Below are positions 1-7,914 of a stretch of 64,000 nucleotides of DNA, in pieces (position 1 is the first letter of the stretch; every line of letters begins with the position of its first letter). The notes under the pieces were generated by a model. That model did no database searches and was not told where the DNA came from. It saw only the letters and a program-made list of their open reading frames with translations. The DNA comes from Halobacillus salinarum. Lineage in GTDB: Bacteria; Bacillota; Bacilli; Bacillales; Halobacillaceae. The stretch spans positions 2,914,001-2,978,000 of the forward strand of contig NZ_CP095073.1 in the NCBI RefSeq assembly GCF_022919095.1. The letters run 5' to 3'. Position numbers and translations under genes: made by a program.

Positions 1-75
1 TATATGGCAGGAAGGATGTAGAGAAAAACCGTCCCTCTGCTTTATAAAATCTCATTATGACTAAATAAAAAGTAA

Positions 76-111
76 AAGCTCAAGCAAAATCCATGGATTT
101 CGCTTGAGCTT
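76..111 (-). terminator. Rho-independent terminator of cheV
   Basis: Ten-base arms AAGCTCAAGC and GCTTGAGCTT lie just past the cheV stop; on the minus strand the stem is followed by a T-rich run. Confidence 0.8.
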
Positions 112-119
112 ATTTTGGA

Positions 120-1025
120 TTAAAGAATATACCGGTCCATCATTTCTACTAATTCAGTGATTTCTGGTTTTGAAATTTGAGCGTCCGCACCTACTCCGTC
201 ACCCTTATGCTTTAAGTCATTAGTAATTAACGAAGAAAAGATAATAACAGGAAGCTGTTTAAGTTTTTGATGGGTTTTAATCATTTTCGTTAAATGATGC
301 CCATCCATTTGAGGCATTTCAATATCTGTGATCACTAATTGGAATTCCTCTTCCACTGCTTTACCTTCCTCTGCAAGCTGGAGAAGTCTATCATACGCAG
401 CACGGCCATCTTCAACGATGACTAATTTGTGATACCCGGCTTCCTCTAAAGTCTGCTTAAGTAAATTTCTTAAAAGACCTGAATCTTCAGCAATTAAGAT
501 CTGCTTCTCTGACCTTTCTCTTTCACCCAACTGATGAATGGCTTCCGTGTTCAGACTGGATTCCGGATGAATGTCAGCAACAATTTTTTCAAAATCGAGC
601 AGCAATAGCATTTCCTGCTCCTTCTTTATTACACCGGTAATTTGTGTTTCCAGCCCTTGATACATGTGGCTTGGCTTTTCAATCTGTTCCCATGTAATAC
701 GGTGAATCTGGGTTACTGTATGAACGTGGAAAACAATCTTCGTCTGGTTAAATTCGGTTAGAATAAATTTGTCCTGATCTTGATTCTTGGAAGCTGGAAA
801 ACCAAGGGCGTGAGCTACATCAACGACCGGTACTACCTCTCCCCGAATTTCTATGATCCCTTCGACAGAAGGATGAGAATGAGGGATTTTCGTTACAGGA
901 ACTGGATTTAAAATTTCTTTTACCTTAATGACATTAATTCCAAAACGATTTTCGGCAACGCTGAATTCGACAATTTCCAGTTCATTTGTTCCACTTTCTA
1001 GTAATATTCCTTGATCTTTATTCAA
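120..1025 (-). CDS. cheV: Chemotaxis coupling protein CheV (CheW domain plus response receiver)
   Basis: CheV couples chemoreceptors to the CheA kinase and helps adaptation through phosphorylation of its receiver domain; it is cytoplasmic and works at receptor clusters. The 301-residue product has an N-terminal CheW-like domain (about residues 15-150, with the EIRGEVVPVVDV segment) and a C-terminal receiver (about 175-300) with the acidic pair in LIAEDSG, the phospho-acceptor in LVITDIEMPQMDG and the conserved lysine in ISKPE. Length matches the family. The start is TTG at 1025, preceded by AAGGAAGGGCGAGG. It stands alone with its own terminator. Confidence 0.93.
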   Translation of the reverse strand: MNKDQGILLESGTNELEIVEFSVAENRFGINVIKVKEILNPVPVTKIPHSHPSVEGIIEIRGEVVPVVDVAHALGFPASKNQDQDKFILTEFNQTKIVFHVHTVTQIHRITWEQIEKPSHMYQGLETQITGVIKKEQEMLLLLDFEKIVADIHPESSLNTEAIHQLGERERSEKQILIAEDSGLLRNLLKQTLEEAGYHKLVIVEDGRAAYDRLLQLAEEGKAVEEEFQLVITDIEMPQMDGHHLTKMIKTHQKLKQLPVIIFSSLITNDLKHKGDGVGADAQISKPEITELVEMMDRYIL

Positions 1026-1141
1026 TGACCTCGCCCTTCCTTTTAGCCTCTCTTTTTATTAATATCGGCTTTTAGAGCAAATGTTGAAATAAAAGAAGGA
1101 AAATAATTATTGAAAAAGGTAGCCTCTAAAGCAAAAAAAGC

Positions 1142-1167
1142 AGATCGATGAAATGCATCAACGATCT
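1142..1167 (-). terminator. Terminator of the small membrane protein gene
   Basis: AGATCG and CGATCT arms enclose an inner ATG/CAT pairing; on the minus strand the hairpin is followed by CTTTTTTTGC. Confidence 0.65.
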
Positions 1168-1192
1168 ACTTTAAGCATCATAATTGTCGTGA

Positions 1193-1393
1193 TTAATCAT
1201 TCCGGATCAGGAAATACACAATCAAACCGACTATTGGAAAGAAGAGAGTTCCCAGCAGTACTACTAAGCAATATTCCTGACTCTTCTTTTTTCCTTTAGC
1301 GTCACGATAAGCCCAAACGCTGGTAACAATATTTAATACCAGCAGGAATAAACCAAAAAATAAGAACGAAAGTAAGATAATTCCAATTTCCAC
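1193..1393 (-). CDS. Small membrane protein with a PLDc_N-like fold
   Basis: A 66-residue protein with a hydrophobic helix at residues 4-28, the segment SVWAYRDAKGKKKSQEY, and a second helix near residues 42-63 ending in YFLIRND. This two-helix layout with a short charged loop and a W-A-x-x-D-A pattern is that of the phospholipase D/cardiolipin synthase N-terminal (PLDc_N) family, which also occurs as free small proteins. A biochemical role cannot be read from the sequence. The gene is monocistronic, with AGAAGGAGGAAT before the ATG and its own terminator. Confidence 0.7.
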   Translation of the reverse strand: MEIGIILLSFLFFGLFLLVLNIVTSVWAYRDAKGKKKSQEYCLVVLLGTLFFPIVGLIVYFLIRND

Positions 1394-1449
1394 ACGGATT
1401 CCTCCTTCTCTCCACTATACGAAAAGAAGGGAGGAACGTTTCAATAATT

Positions 1450-1848
1450 CTAAGCAGCGGTCTTTTTAGAGTTTATGATTCGTACTACTGTTTTTCTCAG
1501 TAGACGAACAAAAATGTACAGTGCGCCATATCCACTTACAGCAAGCAAACTGACTGGCCAGAAAAATACCGGCAGCGTGGAAGCGTCCGAGCCCATAGCG
1601 TAACGGTCCACGAGCTGCAAGAACATTAAGGTAACCATCACCGTCCCGACATAACTGAGAAACATGGACCATTGCTTGATCATCAACCATTCAATGACCG
1701 GAAGCATAACCCACCTTAAAGCACTTACTAAAACAAATACAAGTACAAACTGAATGTAAACAGGTTGAATTCCAAAGACATGCAGTACATCTGGATTTAA
1801 AATGCTTATGACTTGGTCGAGAAATGAAAAATCGAACCAATTGTCCAT
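1450..1848 (-). CDS. Hypothetical integral membrane protein
   Basis: About 132 residues with three to four predicted membrane segments (roughly residues 28-55, 60-82, 90-115) and a basic tail (RLLRKTVVRIINSKK). I do not recognise a family. The start is placed at ATG 1848 because AAAGGAG is 8 bases upstream; the TTG two codons earlier is too close. It lies between the PLDc_N-like gene and the AlkD-like gene on the same strand, but gaps of 57 and 69 bases give no firm operon evidence. Confidence 0.6.
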   Translation of the reverse strand: MDNWFDFSFLDQVISILNPDVLHVFGIQPVYIQFVLVFVLVSALRWVMLPVIEWLMIKQWSMFLSYVGTVMVTLMFLQLVDRYAMGSDASTLPVFFWPVSLLAVSGYGALYIFVRLLRKTVVRIINSKKTAA

Positions 1849-1917
1849 CGTCAATTCTCCTTTGTGCGTCTTTTATGACCATTATGGACACGAAGGAGAA
1901 TGTTTAAACGAGGAAGA

Positions 1918-2616
1918 TTATGTAGTTATCATCCCTTTATTCTTCAACCATTTTAGACCTTCCCTTCTACTTAAAGGACGGCAATCTGTTTGTTCTAAGT
2001 AGTTAATGACTCGTTCCGGTTCAGTTTTGCTGTATTCCCGCAAAGCCCAGCCAATCGCTTTCTCAATAAAAAATTCCTTCTCCTCTTTTAGAAGATCAAC
2101 TGTACTAAACAAGAGCGCTTCATTTGTTTTTTCTTTATAACTAAGCTGATGGAGAAGACTTGACCGGCGTACCCACATATTTGTGGAACTCCTCCATGAT
2201 TCTGTAACCGGTACAAGGTATTCTGGAAACCTGCGAAAATATTCCCCGCATAAATTCGCGGCAATCATATCCACTGTATCCCACCACGAATGGGTTTTAA
2301 GAAGCTCATGATAAAAACCAACCGCTGATCGCGGAGACTTGTTAGCTCCCCTCTCCAGTAGTGCCAGTCCAGCATAATGACATTCTCTTTCCTTTTTTGA
2401 AAACAGCAGTTTGGCGGTTTCTAGCCGTTCCGTTTCAGAGATGTCCTTATATTCTTTCCACAAAGGCTTAAGGAGCTGTTTTCTTTCAGGCGTTTTAATC
2501 CCAAAGAAAGCAAATCGGTGCTTCATATAAGCTTCCATAGCTGGTCGATTATTTTCATTCGCATGCTCATTCAACGTGTTCCAAATCACTTGGGAAAATT
2601 GATCACTTCTATTCAA
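1918..2616 (-). CDS. AlkD-like DNA alkylation repair protein (HEAT-repeat glycosylase)
   Basis: Members of this family are DNA glycosylases built of HEAT-like helical repeats that remove bulky or positively charged alkylated bases. The product (232 residues) has the family pattern: RFAFFGIKTPERKQLLKPLWKEY near the start, the central HSWWDTVDMIA (W-D-x-V-D core with the catalytic aspartate), the WVRRSS helix, and the KAIGWALREYSKTEPERV segment near the end. The start TTG 2616 overlaps the stop of the upstream patatin gene (TTGA) and is preceded by GGAGGGAAAGGT, indicating translational coupling; an ATG at 2631 lies inside the upstream gene. Confidence 0.87.
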   Translation of the reverse strand: MNRSDQFSQVIWNTLNEHANENNRPAMEAYMKHRFAFFGIKTPERKQLLKPLWKEYKDISETERLETAKLLFSKKERECHYAGLALLERGANKSPRSAVGFYHELLKTHSWWDTVDMIAANLCGEYFRRFPEYLVPVTESWRSSTNMWVRRSSLLHQLSYKEKTNEALLFSTVDLLKEEKEFFIEKAIGWALREYSKTEPERVINYLEQTDCRPLSRREGLKWLKNKGMITT

Positions 2617-3488
2617 ACCTTTCCCTCCCATAACACTGGTTTTTGTAAAAATTGTACGAGCTTGTCATAATGAAGCCTTGCTTCCTGATAACCTTGAATA
2701 TACAGATTGTGGAGGCGCTCCCGCTTTCGTTCAACCCTGCTGACATGCATAGGTCTAATCGGCCGGAAGACGAAGGCCTCCCCTCTCTTTTCCATTTCTT
2801 TGACTTGCTTTAGCTGCTCGTTGTAATGGCTATGTCGATTGATCAGGGTTTTAGTGAACTGCGGAAATTCACGAAATTTTCTCTGCATATACCAGCCAAG
2901 TTTCATCTTCTTTTTTATGTATCCATCATTTTGAGTCAAGATCACTACATGTTTCTGGTTGCCGTATGAAATGGAAGGGCCTATGGGGATTGGATCTGCA
3001 ATTCCGCCATCCATGAGTGTATAGCCTTGGTAAGATATGCTCGGAGCCATTAAAGGAATAGAACTTGAAGCTCGAATTAAACTAAGCAGACTTTCAGGGT
3101 TAGGAAACTGGTCAAAATATAACGGCTTCCCAGTGGTCATATCTGTCGTTCCTACGACAAAGACAGACGGATTGTCATAAAAGCTTTTAAAATCAAATGG
3201 CACCAATCGATTAGGGAGCGTATCAAAAATAAAATCCATTCCAAATAACTGGCGTTTCGTCAGCATTCTTGTAAAGGAGATATATTCAGGATGTGAACCA
3301 TATTCAACAATTACTTCATAGTTTCTTCCACGCTGCTTTGAAATATAGGAACTCCCATTACAAGCGCCGGCAGATGCGCCCGCTACATATTGGAATTCAA
3401 CTTTTTCGTCGAGAAAGAAATCGAGAACACCTGCAGTATATGCACCTCTCATTCCTCCACCCTCCAAAACTAAACCAACCTGTTCCAC
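2613..3488 (-). CDS. Patatin-like phospholipase family protein (RssA/YjjU type)
   Basis: Patatin-like acyl hydrolases use a Ser-Asp dyad. The 291-residue product shows the oxyanion motif GGGMRGAYTAGVLD at residues 9-22, the nucleophile elbow GASAG near residue 41, and DGGIADPIP with the catalytic aspartate near residue 161. Length fits the bacterial YjjU-like branch. The substrate is unknown, and no signal peptide is visible. The start is GTG 3488; AAAGGAGG lies upstream with long spacing. It is the first gene of a two-gene operon with the AlkD-like gene. Confidence 0.88.
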   Translation of the reverse strand: MEQVGLVLEGGGMRGAYTAGVLDFFLDEKVEFQYVAGASAGACNGSSYISKQRGRNYEVIVEYGSHPEYISFTRMLTKRQLFGMDFIFDTLPNRLVPFDFKSFYDNPSVFVVGTTDMTTGKPLYFDQFPNPESLLSLIRASSSIPLMAPSISYQGYTLMDGGIADPIPIGPSISYGNQKHVVILTQNDGYIKKKMKLGWYMQRKFREFPQFTKTLINRHSHYNEQLKQVKEMEKRGEAFVFRPIRPMHVSRVERKRERLHNLYIQGYQEARLHYDKLVQFLQKPVLWEGKV

Positions 3489-3570
3489 TTAGAGCCTGCC
3501 TCCTTTTCATTTCCATACTATAGAGTATAACAACAATCGGAAGGTTTTAGGATAAAAAGACTTCTCACGC

Positions 3571-3606
3571 AAAAAGCAACCGCTCAGCTGGGCGATTGCT
3601 TTTTTG
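3571..3606. terminator. Bidirectional terminator
   Basis: An imperfect stem pairing AAAAAGCAACCGC with GCGATTGCTTTTT, with A run and T run on opposite sides, sits directly after the fbpB stop on the minus strand. Confidence 0.7.
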
Positions 3607-3617
3607 GTATGATATGA

Positions 3618-3758
3618 TCAGTTTACGTAGTCCTGCTGTTTCTTTACATGCTTATCATCTATCTGCTTTTCTATTTTTTCCATTTCTTTTTGATCTTCTA
3701 GAAGTTCTTTTTTATTTTGATCAAAGAGTTCTTGAAATGGGGTACGGTTTGGTCTCAT
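3618..3758 (-). CDS. FbpB-family small basic protein
   Basis: A 46-residue charged protein starting MRPNRTPFQELFDQNKKE and containing EKIEKQIDDKH. This is the pattern of the FbpB family of Bacillus small basic proteins (basic N-terminus, F-x-E-L-x-x-x-N-K-x-E-L, then E-K-I-E). In B. subtilis FbpB acts in the iron-sparing response as a partner of the FsrA small RNA; most paralogues are uncharacterised, so a role here is inference. The start is the internal ATG at 3758, preceded by GAGAAAGGAGTTGGGCAA; the longer frame upstream has no such site. No Fur box was identified. Confidence 0.75.
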   Translation of the reverse strand: MRPNRTPFQELFDQNKKELLEDQKEMEKIEKQIDDKHVKKQQDYVN

Positions 3759-3867
3759 TTGCCCAACTCCTTTCTCAAGCTTTACAATTCTCACTATAAC
3801 AGGAATTTGTAAATAAATAATCAAAATTATTTGAACATTTTGTTAACATTCCATTGGAGGGGAACTA

Positions 3868-5019
3868 TTGGAACATTTAATAAATCAAAACTTAACTACG
3901 ATCCAGATATCAGGCATCCGCCAATTTTTCAACATGGTCAGTCAATATGATGATGTCGTATCATTAACTATTGGCCAGCCGGATTTTTCCACCCCCACTC
4001 ATGTGAAAGAAGCTGCCATAGCTGCGATTCAAGCGGATAAGACTTCTTATACACATAATGCCGGGATATGGGAGCTGCGTTCGGCGATAAGCTCCTTTGT
4101 TAACGAACGGTACCAGCTTCATTATCATCCTGATAACGAAATTATTGTAACGGTCGGGGCTTCTCAAGCAATTGATGTAAGCTTACGTACGATCATCCAA
4201 CCTGGAGATGAAGTAGTGCTTCCGGGTCCGGTGTACCCCGGCTATGAACCACTTATTAAGCTGGCTGGGGCAACGCCTAAATACGTGGACACTCGTCATA
4301 ATGGATTCAAGTTCACTGCAAATCTGATTAAGCAGGCCCTTACTTCAAAAACTAAGGCCATCATACTCCCTTATCCTTCTAACCCAACGGGGGTTACACT
4401 TACATCTAGTGAATTAAAAGAGATTGCAGATCTCGTCGAAAACAAAGAATTGTTTGTTATTGCTGATGAAATTTATAGTGAACTTGTATATAACCAGCCT
4501 CATACCTCGATTGGTACGTTTAAAGAGATAAGGGATCAAGTCATTGTCATTAACGGAGTATCCAAATCACATGCGATGACTGGTTTTCGAATCGGCTATA
4601 TCCTGGCGCCTGCATGGCTTTCCGGTCATATGCTGAAAGTCCACCAGTATAACGTTTCCTGTGCCACATCCATCAGTCAATACGCAGCTCTGGAGGCCAT
4701 AAGAAACGGTAGAAAAGACCCTGAAATCATGAAGGAGGACTACGATCAAAGAAGAGCGTATGTCTTGCAAAGGCTAAAAGAAATGGATCTTGATTACGTA
4801 ACTCCAGACGGAGCTTTTTATGTGTTCCCAAGGCTTACGACTAAAGACAAATCCTCGTTTAACTATGCTGTTGAAATTCTCGAAAAATCAGGATTAGCCC
4901 TCGTACCTGGTGACGCTTTTTCAAAGTATGGAGACGGTTACATGAGATTGTCATATGCGTACAGCATGGATACTTTGAAGGAAGCATTAAACCGGCTGGA
5001 GAAGTTTCTGACTTCTTAA
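3868..5019 (+). CDS. patA: Aminotransferase class I/II (PatA type)
   Basis: A PLP-dependent fold-type I aminotransferase resembling B. subtilis PatA, which makes N-acetyl-LL-diaminopimelate in lysine and cell-wall synthesis. The 383-residue protein shows the family landmarks: GQPDFSTPTHV near residue 38, the Y-T-H-N-A-G segment near 62, LPYPSNPTGV (PLP-binding Asn) near 169, DEIYSEL near 200, the Schiff-base lysine in GVSKSHAMTGFRIGY near 233, and RLSYAYS with the substrate-binding arginine near 362. The TTG start at 3868 follows GGAGGGGAACTA. The exact substrate is inferred from similarity. Confidence 0.85.
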   Translation: MEHLINQNLTTIQISGIRQFFNMVSQYDDVVSLTIGQPDFSTPTHVKEAAIAAIQADKTSYTHNAGIWELRSAISSFVNERYQLHYHPDNEIIVTVGASQAIDVSLRTIIQPGDEVVLPGPVYPGYEPLIKLAGATPKYVDTRHNGFKFTANLIKQALTSKTKAIILPYPSNPTGVTLTSSELKEIADLVENKELFVIADEIYSELVYNQPHTSIGTFKEIRDQVIVINGVSKSHAMTGFRIGYILAPAWLSGHMLKVHQYNVSCATSISQYAALEAIRNGRKDPEIMKEDYDQRRAYVLQRLKEMDLDYVTPDGAFYVFPRLTTKDKSSFNYAVEILEKSGLALVPGDAFSKYGDGYMRLSYAYSMDTLKEALNRLEKFLTS

Positions 5020-5035
5020 TGCAATTCATAAAATA

Positions 5036-5072
5036 ACCCAAAGAGCAAAGGTACACTCTTTGGGTTTACTTT
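5036..5072. terminator. Bidirectional terminator between patA and the spo0E-like gene
   Basis: Arms ACCCAAAGAG and CTCTTTGGGT separate two converging genes; T-rich sequence follows on both strands. Confidence 0.7.
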
Positions 5073-5233
5073 TGTTTTTTTTGATTTTGATAAAGGTTTA
5101 ACAAATGGTCAAGCTCCTGGCTGATTTGAATAGATTCCGGGCTTGAAAACCCTTGCTGAATGGCTGTTTCTGTCATTTTTTTTCTTAATTGTTCTATTTT
5201 AAATGTAAGTGACTTCTCTTCTGCATCCCCCAT
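5066..5233 (-). CDS. Spo0E-like aspartyl-phosphate phosphatase (sporulation regulator)
   Basis: A 55-residue protein translated from ATG 5233, with AGGAGG ten bases upstream. It contains IEQLRKKMTETAIQQG followed by the family signature SQELDHLLNLY. Spo0E, YisI and YnzD proteins of this family are small two-helix phosphatases that remove phosphate from Spo0A~P and so delay sporulation; the SQ-x-L-D motif is the functional centre. The gene was identified by hand translation because it is short. It is monocistronic and converges on patA. It supports a spore-forming host. Confidence 0.85.
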   Translation of the reverse strand: MGDAEEKSLTFKIEQLRKKMTETAIQQGFSSPESIQISQELDHLLNLYQNQKKQK

Positions 5234-5501
5234 AGCCGTATAGCCTCCTGTCTTCTTTATTCTTTTTTAAAGGTAATAACAGACATATAGGGACTAATCC
5301 TTCCATTTGCTATTATAACACACAGGGGTTAAATTATCTCAATTTTCTTACTGCTTGTAAAGTATTACGACCTTTTACTTAGATTACAATCTTAACGAAA
5401 AATTCACAATTAAATATCGCTTGTTCTGTTTTCATTTGTTTTTCTTATGATAAAATAGCAGTGAATAAGCCCTATTGGTTCACCTAGAAAGGAAGATTTA
5501 A

Positions 5502-6023
5502 GTGTCAGAACAGTCTAAGAAAGAATGGTTGGAATGGATAAAGGCAATAATTATTGCTGTCGTTTTAGCCTTCATTTTACGAACCTTTTTCTTCGCAACC
5601 TCTATTGTTGAAGGTGCAAGCATGGATCCCACCCTTCAAAATGGAGAACGGGTGATGTTTAATAAAATCGCCTATTATTTAGATGAACCTGAGCGGGGCG
5701 ACATCGTAATTATAGAAAGACCGGTTAAGAGTTATGTGAAACGCGTCATTGGAGAACCGGGTGATACAGTAGAAATCAGGAATCACCAGCTATTTATAAA
5801 CGGCAAAAAGCAGCACCAGAAGTATTTAAATAAACAAGCTATTCAAGGTACACGTGACTTTGGCCCAGTTAAAGTACCAAAAGGTAAATACTTCGTTATG
5901 GGTGACAACCGACAGATTAGTAAAGACAGCAGGAATGGGTTAGGCTATGTAAACGAAGAGGATATTATCGGAAAAACCGAACTTATCGTATATCCATTTA
6001 ACGAATGGGGCGTTACAAAATAA
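5502..6023 (+). CDS. sipS: Signal peptidase I
   Basis: Type I signal peptidase removes signal peptides from secreted proteins at the outer face of the membrane. The 173-residue product has a short cytoplasmic N-terminus, one membrane segment at about 14-34, the catalytic serine in VEGASMDPTL (about residue 40) and the catalytic lysine in SYVKRVIGEPGD (about 80), then the MGDNR box with S-x-D-S-R-x-G-x-G near 140. This is the compact Gram-positive form. The start is GTG 5502 after AAAGGAAGATTTAA. sipS is the general symbol; the specific paralogue cannot be fixed. Confidence 0.92.
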   Translation: MSEQSKKEWLEWIKAIIIAVVLAFILRTFFFATSIVEGASMDPTLQNGERVMFNKIAYYLDEPERGDIVIIERPVKSYVKRVIGEPGDTVEIRNHQLFINGKKQHQKYLNKQAIQGTRDFGPVKVPKGKYFVMGDNRQISKDSRNGLGYVNEEDIIGKTELIVYPFNEWGVTK

Positions 6024-6029
6024 CTCACC

Positions 6030-6059
6030 AGCCAGCTGACAGGCAGCTGGCTGTTTTTT
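6030..6059 (+). terminator. Terminator of sipS
   Basis: Arms AGCCAGCTG and CAGCTGGCT are followed by TTTTTT. Confidence 0.85.
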
Positions 6060-6083
6060 ATAATTTTCCAACCCAAGTACCCT

Positions 6084-6224
6084 CTATTTTACCATGAGTT
6101 TTTCAGGGAACTGATGAAGCGTTTCTATCAAATCATCCAGCTTTCCCTCGATGCGGTGGAGCAGATAAAAGGTAACCGCAACTGGGAAACCGACATCTGT
6201 GATAAACGGCATCCAAACTTCCAC
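6084..6224 (-). CDS. YvrJ-family small membrane protein
   Basis: The 46-residue protein (translated from GTG 6224, after AGGTGAGAAAA) has the YvrJ pattern: VGFPVAVTFYLLHRIEGKLDDLI, meaning one membrane helix followed by an amphipathic stretch with R-I-E-x-K-L-D. The function is unknown. In Bacillaceae the family regularly follows DUF1659 and DUF2922 genes, as here (order 6757, 6497, 6224 on the minus strand), so it is probably the third gene of that operon. The longer frame to 6284 runs into the upstream hairpin and has no ribosome site. Confidence 0.75.
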   Translation of the reverse strand: MEVWMPFITDVGFPVAVTFYLLHRIEGKLDDLIETLHQFPEKLMVK

Positions 6225-6251
6225 TTTTCTCACCTCACTTGTAGTAAAGAA

Positions 6252-6277
6252 GCCACTATGATCTTCATCATAGTGGC
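6252..6277 (-). terminator. Hairpin between the DUF2922 gene and the yvrJ-like gene
   Basis: Perfect 11-base arms GCCACTATGAT and ATCATAGTGGC with a 4-base loop. The following minus-strand sequence is only moderately T-rich (TTCTTTA), so it may attenuate or protect mRNA rather than fully terminate. Confidence 0.5.
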
Positions 6278-6284
6278 GCGTCAC

Positions 6285-6497
6285 TTATAACACAATATCC
6301 TCTACATTTCTTTCCACAATACGTGCTTCTTTCTTGGCAACCAAGTCACCATTACTAGAGAAAAAGCAATTTTCCGCAAGTACCGCGTCCATAGCCTGGT
6401 TGACTTGGACAGGATCTACCGGTTCTTTAGGGTCATCTAAAGAAAGAGTAACAGTTTTGTTTTCCTGATCTAGAAATTTCATCTCCAGTTTCTTCAT
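6285..6497 (-). CDS. DUF2922 domain protein
   Basis: The 70-residue product begins MKKLEMKFLDQENKTVTLSLDDP and contains PVDPVQVNQAMDAVLAENCF. This matches the DUF2922 pattern (a beta-rich start, then D-x-x-x-V-x-x-A-M-D). The function is unknown. It is the second gene of a DUF1659-DUF2922-YvrJ group. The ATG follows GAAAGGAGGGGAAGGATATG. Confidence 0.8.
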   Translation of the reverse strand: MKKLEMKFLDQENKTVTLSLDDPKEPVDPVQVNQAMDAVLAENCFFSSNGDLVAKKEARIVERNVEDIVL

Positions 6498-6532
6498 ATC
6501 CTTCCCCTCCTTTCGCTAAGATAGTAATTCAA

Positions 6533-6757
6533 TTAAAGGTCGATTAGATTCGAACGATCATTTCGTTCTACTTGAGCTAATACGTGCTGCTGCAAGGGAC
6601 TAAAAGCCGTGGCTACATGATAAAGCTGTTCTGCAGTTGCACTGATTTTCACGTTGTTAAATGATTTTGTACGATAAATTGACTTCCCTTTTTCATCTTT
6701 CCCTGTTTCAAATACTAGCTGTAGTTGAGAGTGAATCACGTCTGATGTGATAGCCAT
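6533..6757 (-). CDS. DUF1659 domain protein
   Basis: The 74-residue product begins MAITSDVIHSQLQLVFETG and has the central K-G-K-x-I-Y-R-T-K-S-F-N-N-V segment of DUF1659, a small family of unknown function in Bacillaceae. The start is ATG 6757 because GAAAGGAGGTGAACAAG lies directly before it; the GTG three codons upstream is part of that ribosome site. It is the first gene of a three-gene small-protein operon with the DUF2922 and YvrJ-like genes. Confidence 0.8.
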   Translation of the reverse strand: MAITSDVIHSQLQLVFETGKDEKGKSIYRTKSFNNVKISATAEQLYHVATAFSPLQQHVLAQVERNDRSNLIDL

Positions 6758-6819
6758 CTTGTTCACCTCCTTTCACAGTTATAATCGAAACCACTTGAAA
6801 AAAGGTGTCTGCCCATATA

Positions 6820-6859
6820 AAAAAACCCGAAGAAAGCAAGAATGCGCTTTCTTCAGGTT
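6820..6859 (-). terminator. Terminator following the 25-codon ORF at 6898-6975
   Basis: Arms ACCCGAAGAAAGC and GCTTTCTTCAGGT; minus-strand reading continues into TTTTTTATAT. Confidence 0.7.
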
Positions 6860-6897
6860 CCGTAACTAAGTATAATTTCCGGCCGGAGGGTTAACCT

Positions 6898-6975
6898 TTA
6901 ACCGTGATCAAACAGGCAAAATCCTATTAACCCCAATAAGACGACCAATGACACGAAAAACATAACGATTTCCAT
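6898..6975 (-). CDS. Predicted 25-residue single-span membrane peptide
   Basis: From ATG 6975, after GAGGGGGTGAATCA, the frame reads MEIVMFFVSLVVLLGLIGFC and ends in a short polar tail (LFDHG). It is one hydrophobic helix flanked by acidic residues. The strong ribosome site and the terminator right behind it support a real gene. I do not recognise a family. Confidence 0.5.
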   Translation of the reverse strand: MEIVMFFVSLVVLLGLIGFCLFDHG

Positions 6976-7132
6976 TGATTCACCCCCTCGTCTATTCTAT
7001 CAAATAATGGCTTCCGTTACTTCTACTTTTAAGGAATCCATACCGAATTGTTTAAGCTGCTCTTATTAAAGGTAAGAAAGAGTTAAACGATTTCAGCCTG
7101 CTTCTTATTATACAATAAATTCTAACGTCAGC

Positions 7133-7138
7133 TACAAT
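7133..7138 (+). promoter_or_regulatory. Possible -10 element of the plus-strand carotenoid operon
   Basis: TACAAT lies 19 bases before the ATG of the DUF422 gene. No good -35 is seen; TATACA is 18 bases upstream. Confidence 0.3.
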
Positions 7139-7156
7139 GAAAAAAAGAGGTGCCTC

Positions 7157-7914
7157 ATGACGGATTTATTTTATCGTATTTTTATTTTCTGGTATGTCTG
7201 CGGTGCATTTTTGTTAACGTTTAATATCCTTCCGCCATGGTTGGAATGGGCAAACACTGTATTTCTTATGCTCGCAGGAATTGTTGCTGGTATTTACTTT
7301 ACCCAACGGTATGGCTTAATAACCGGGGAGTTTATAGTTTCTTTATTATTGTAACCAGTATCTATATAGAACATTTAGGCGTGACTACGAATTTTTTATT
7401 CGGAGCTTATGACTATCATACGAATTTCGGATTCATGATTGGAGAAACTCCTGTAACGATCGGGTTTGCATGGCTGCTCGTTATCGGGTGTTCTCATGAA
7501 ATGGCAAGAGGGATGACTAAGGGGATGAAGGGAATAACCAAGTGGGTCAGCTTTATCGCAGCCGGTTCCCTCGTAACGGTGACTATGGACCTTATTCTTG
7601 ACCCAGTTTCATACATAATAAAACACTATTGGGAATGGGAAAACGAAGGAGTCTATTATGGAATTCCATTATCTAATTTTATTGGGTGGTTTCTATTAGC
7701 TTCCCTGTTTCATACCACTGGTTCCCTTTTGCTTTCTAAGCACGCTTGCAACAGTAGCTGGGAACGAAGAATGGGCCTGACCTTTGGTTTAATCAACGGA
7801 ATGTTCATACTCATTGCCATCACGGGGGAGCTGTTTTGGGCTGCCATCTTGACTGCTGGTTTATCTGTCATGTGGTATTTCATTTACCATTGGAGAGTGA
7901 AAAAATATGCGTAA
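7157..7914 (+). CDS. Carotenoid biosynthesis protein, DUF422 (CruF-like) family; reading frame broken
   Basis: A multi-pass membrane protein (about 252 residues if restored) of the DUF422 family, which includes the carotenoid hydratase CruF; the exact reaction here is unknown. The first frame runs from ATG 7157 (after AGAGGTGCCTC) to a stop at 7354. The homologous continuation (YIEHLGVTTNFLFGAYDYH, then GMTKGMKG and DLILDPVS) is in the -1 frame. Adding one G to the GGGG run at 7325-7328 joins them as YGLITGG then VYSFFIIVTSIYIE. The stop overlaps the acyltransferase start by 8 bases. It is first in the plus-strand carotenoid operon. Sequencing error is the likeliest cause of the break. Confidence 0.75.

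Noticed and set aside
7325-7354. Programmed -1 frameshifting in DUF422
   Set aside because: No X-XXY-YYZ slippery heptamer and no downstream structure seen; the same kind of break recurs in unrelated genes, so sequence error is simpler.
7237-7914. Separate gene starting at 7237 inside the DUF422 region
   Set aside because: Its first 30 residues have no membrane-protein character and no ribosome site; the homologous part starts only after the G4 run, so it is the second half of one gene.
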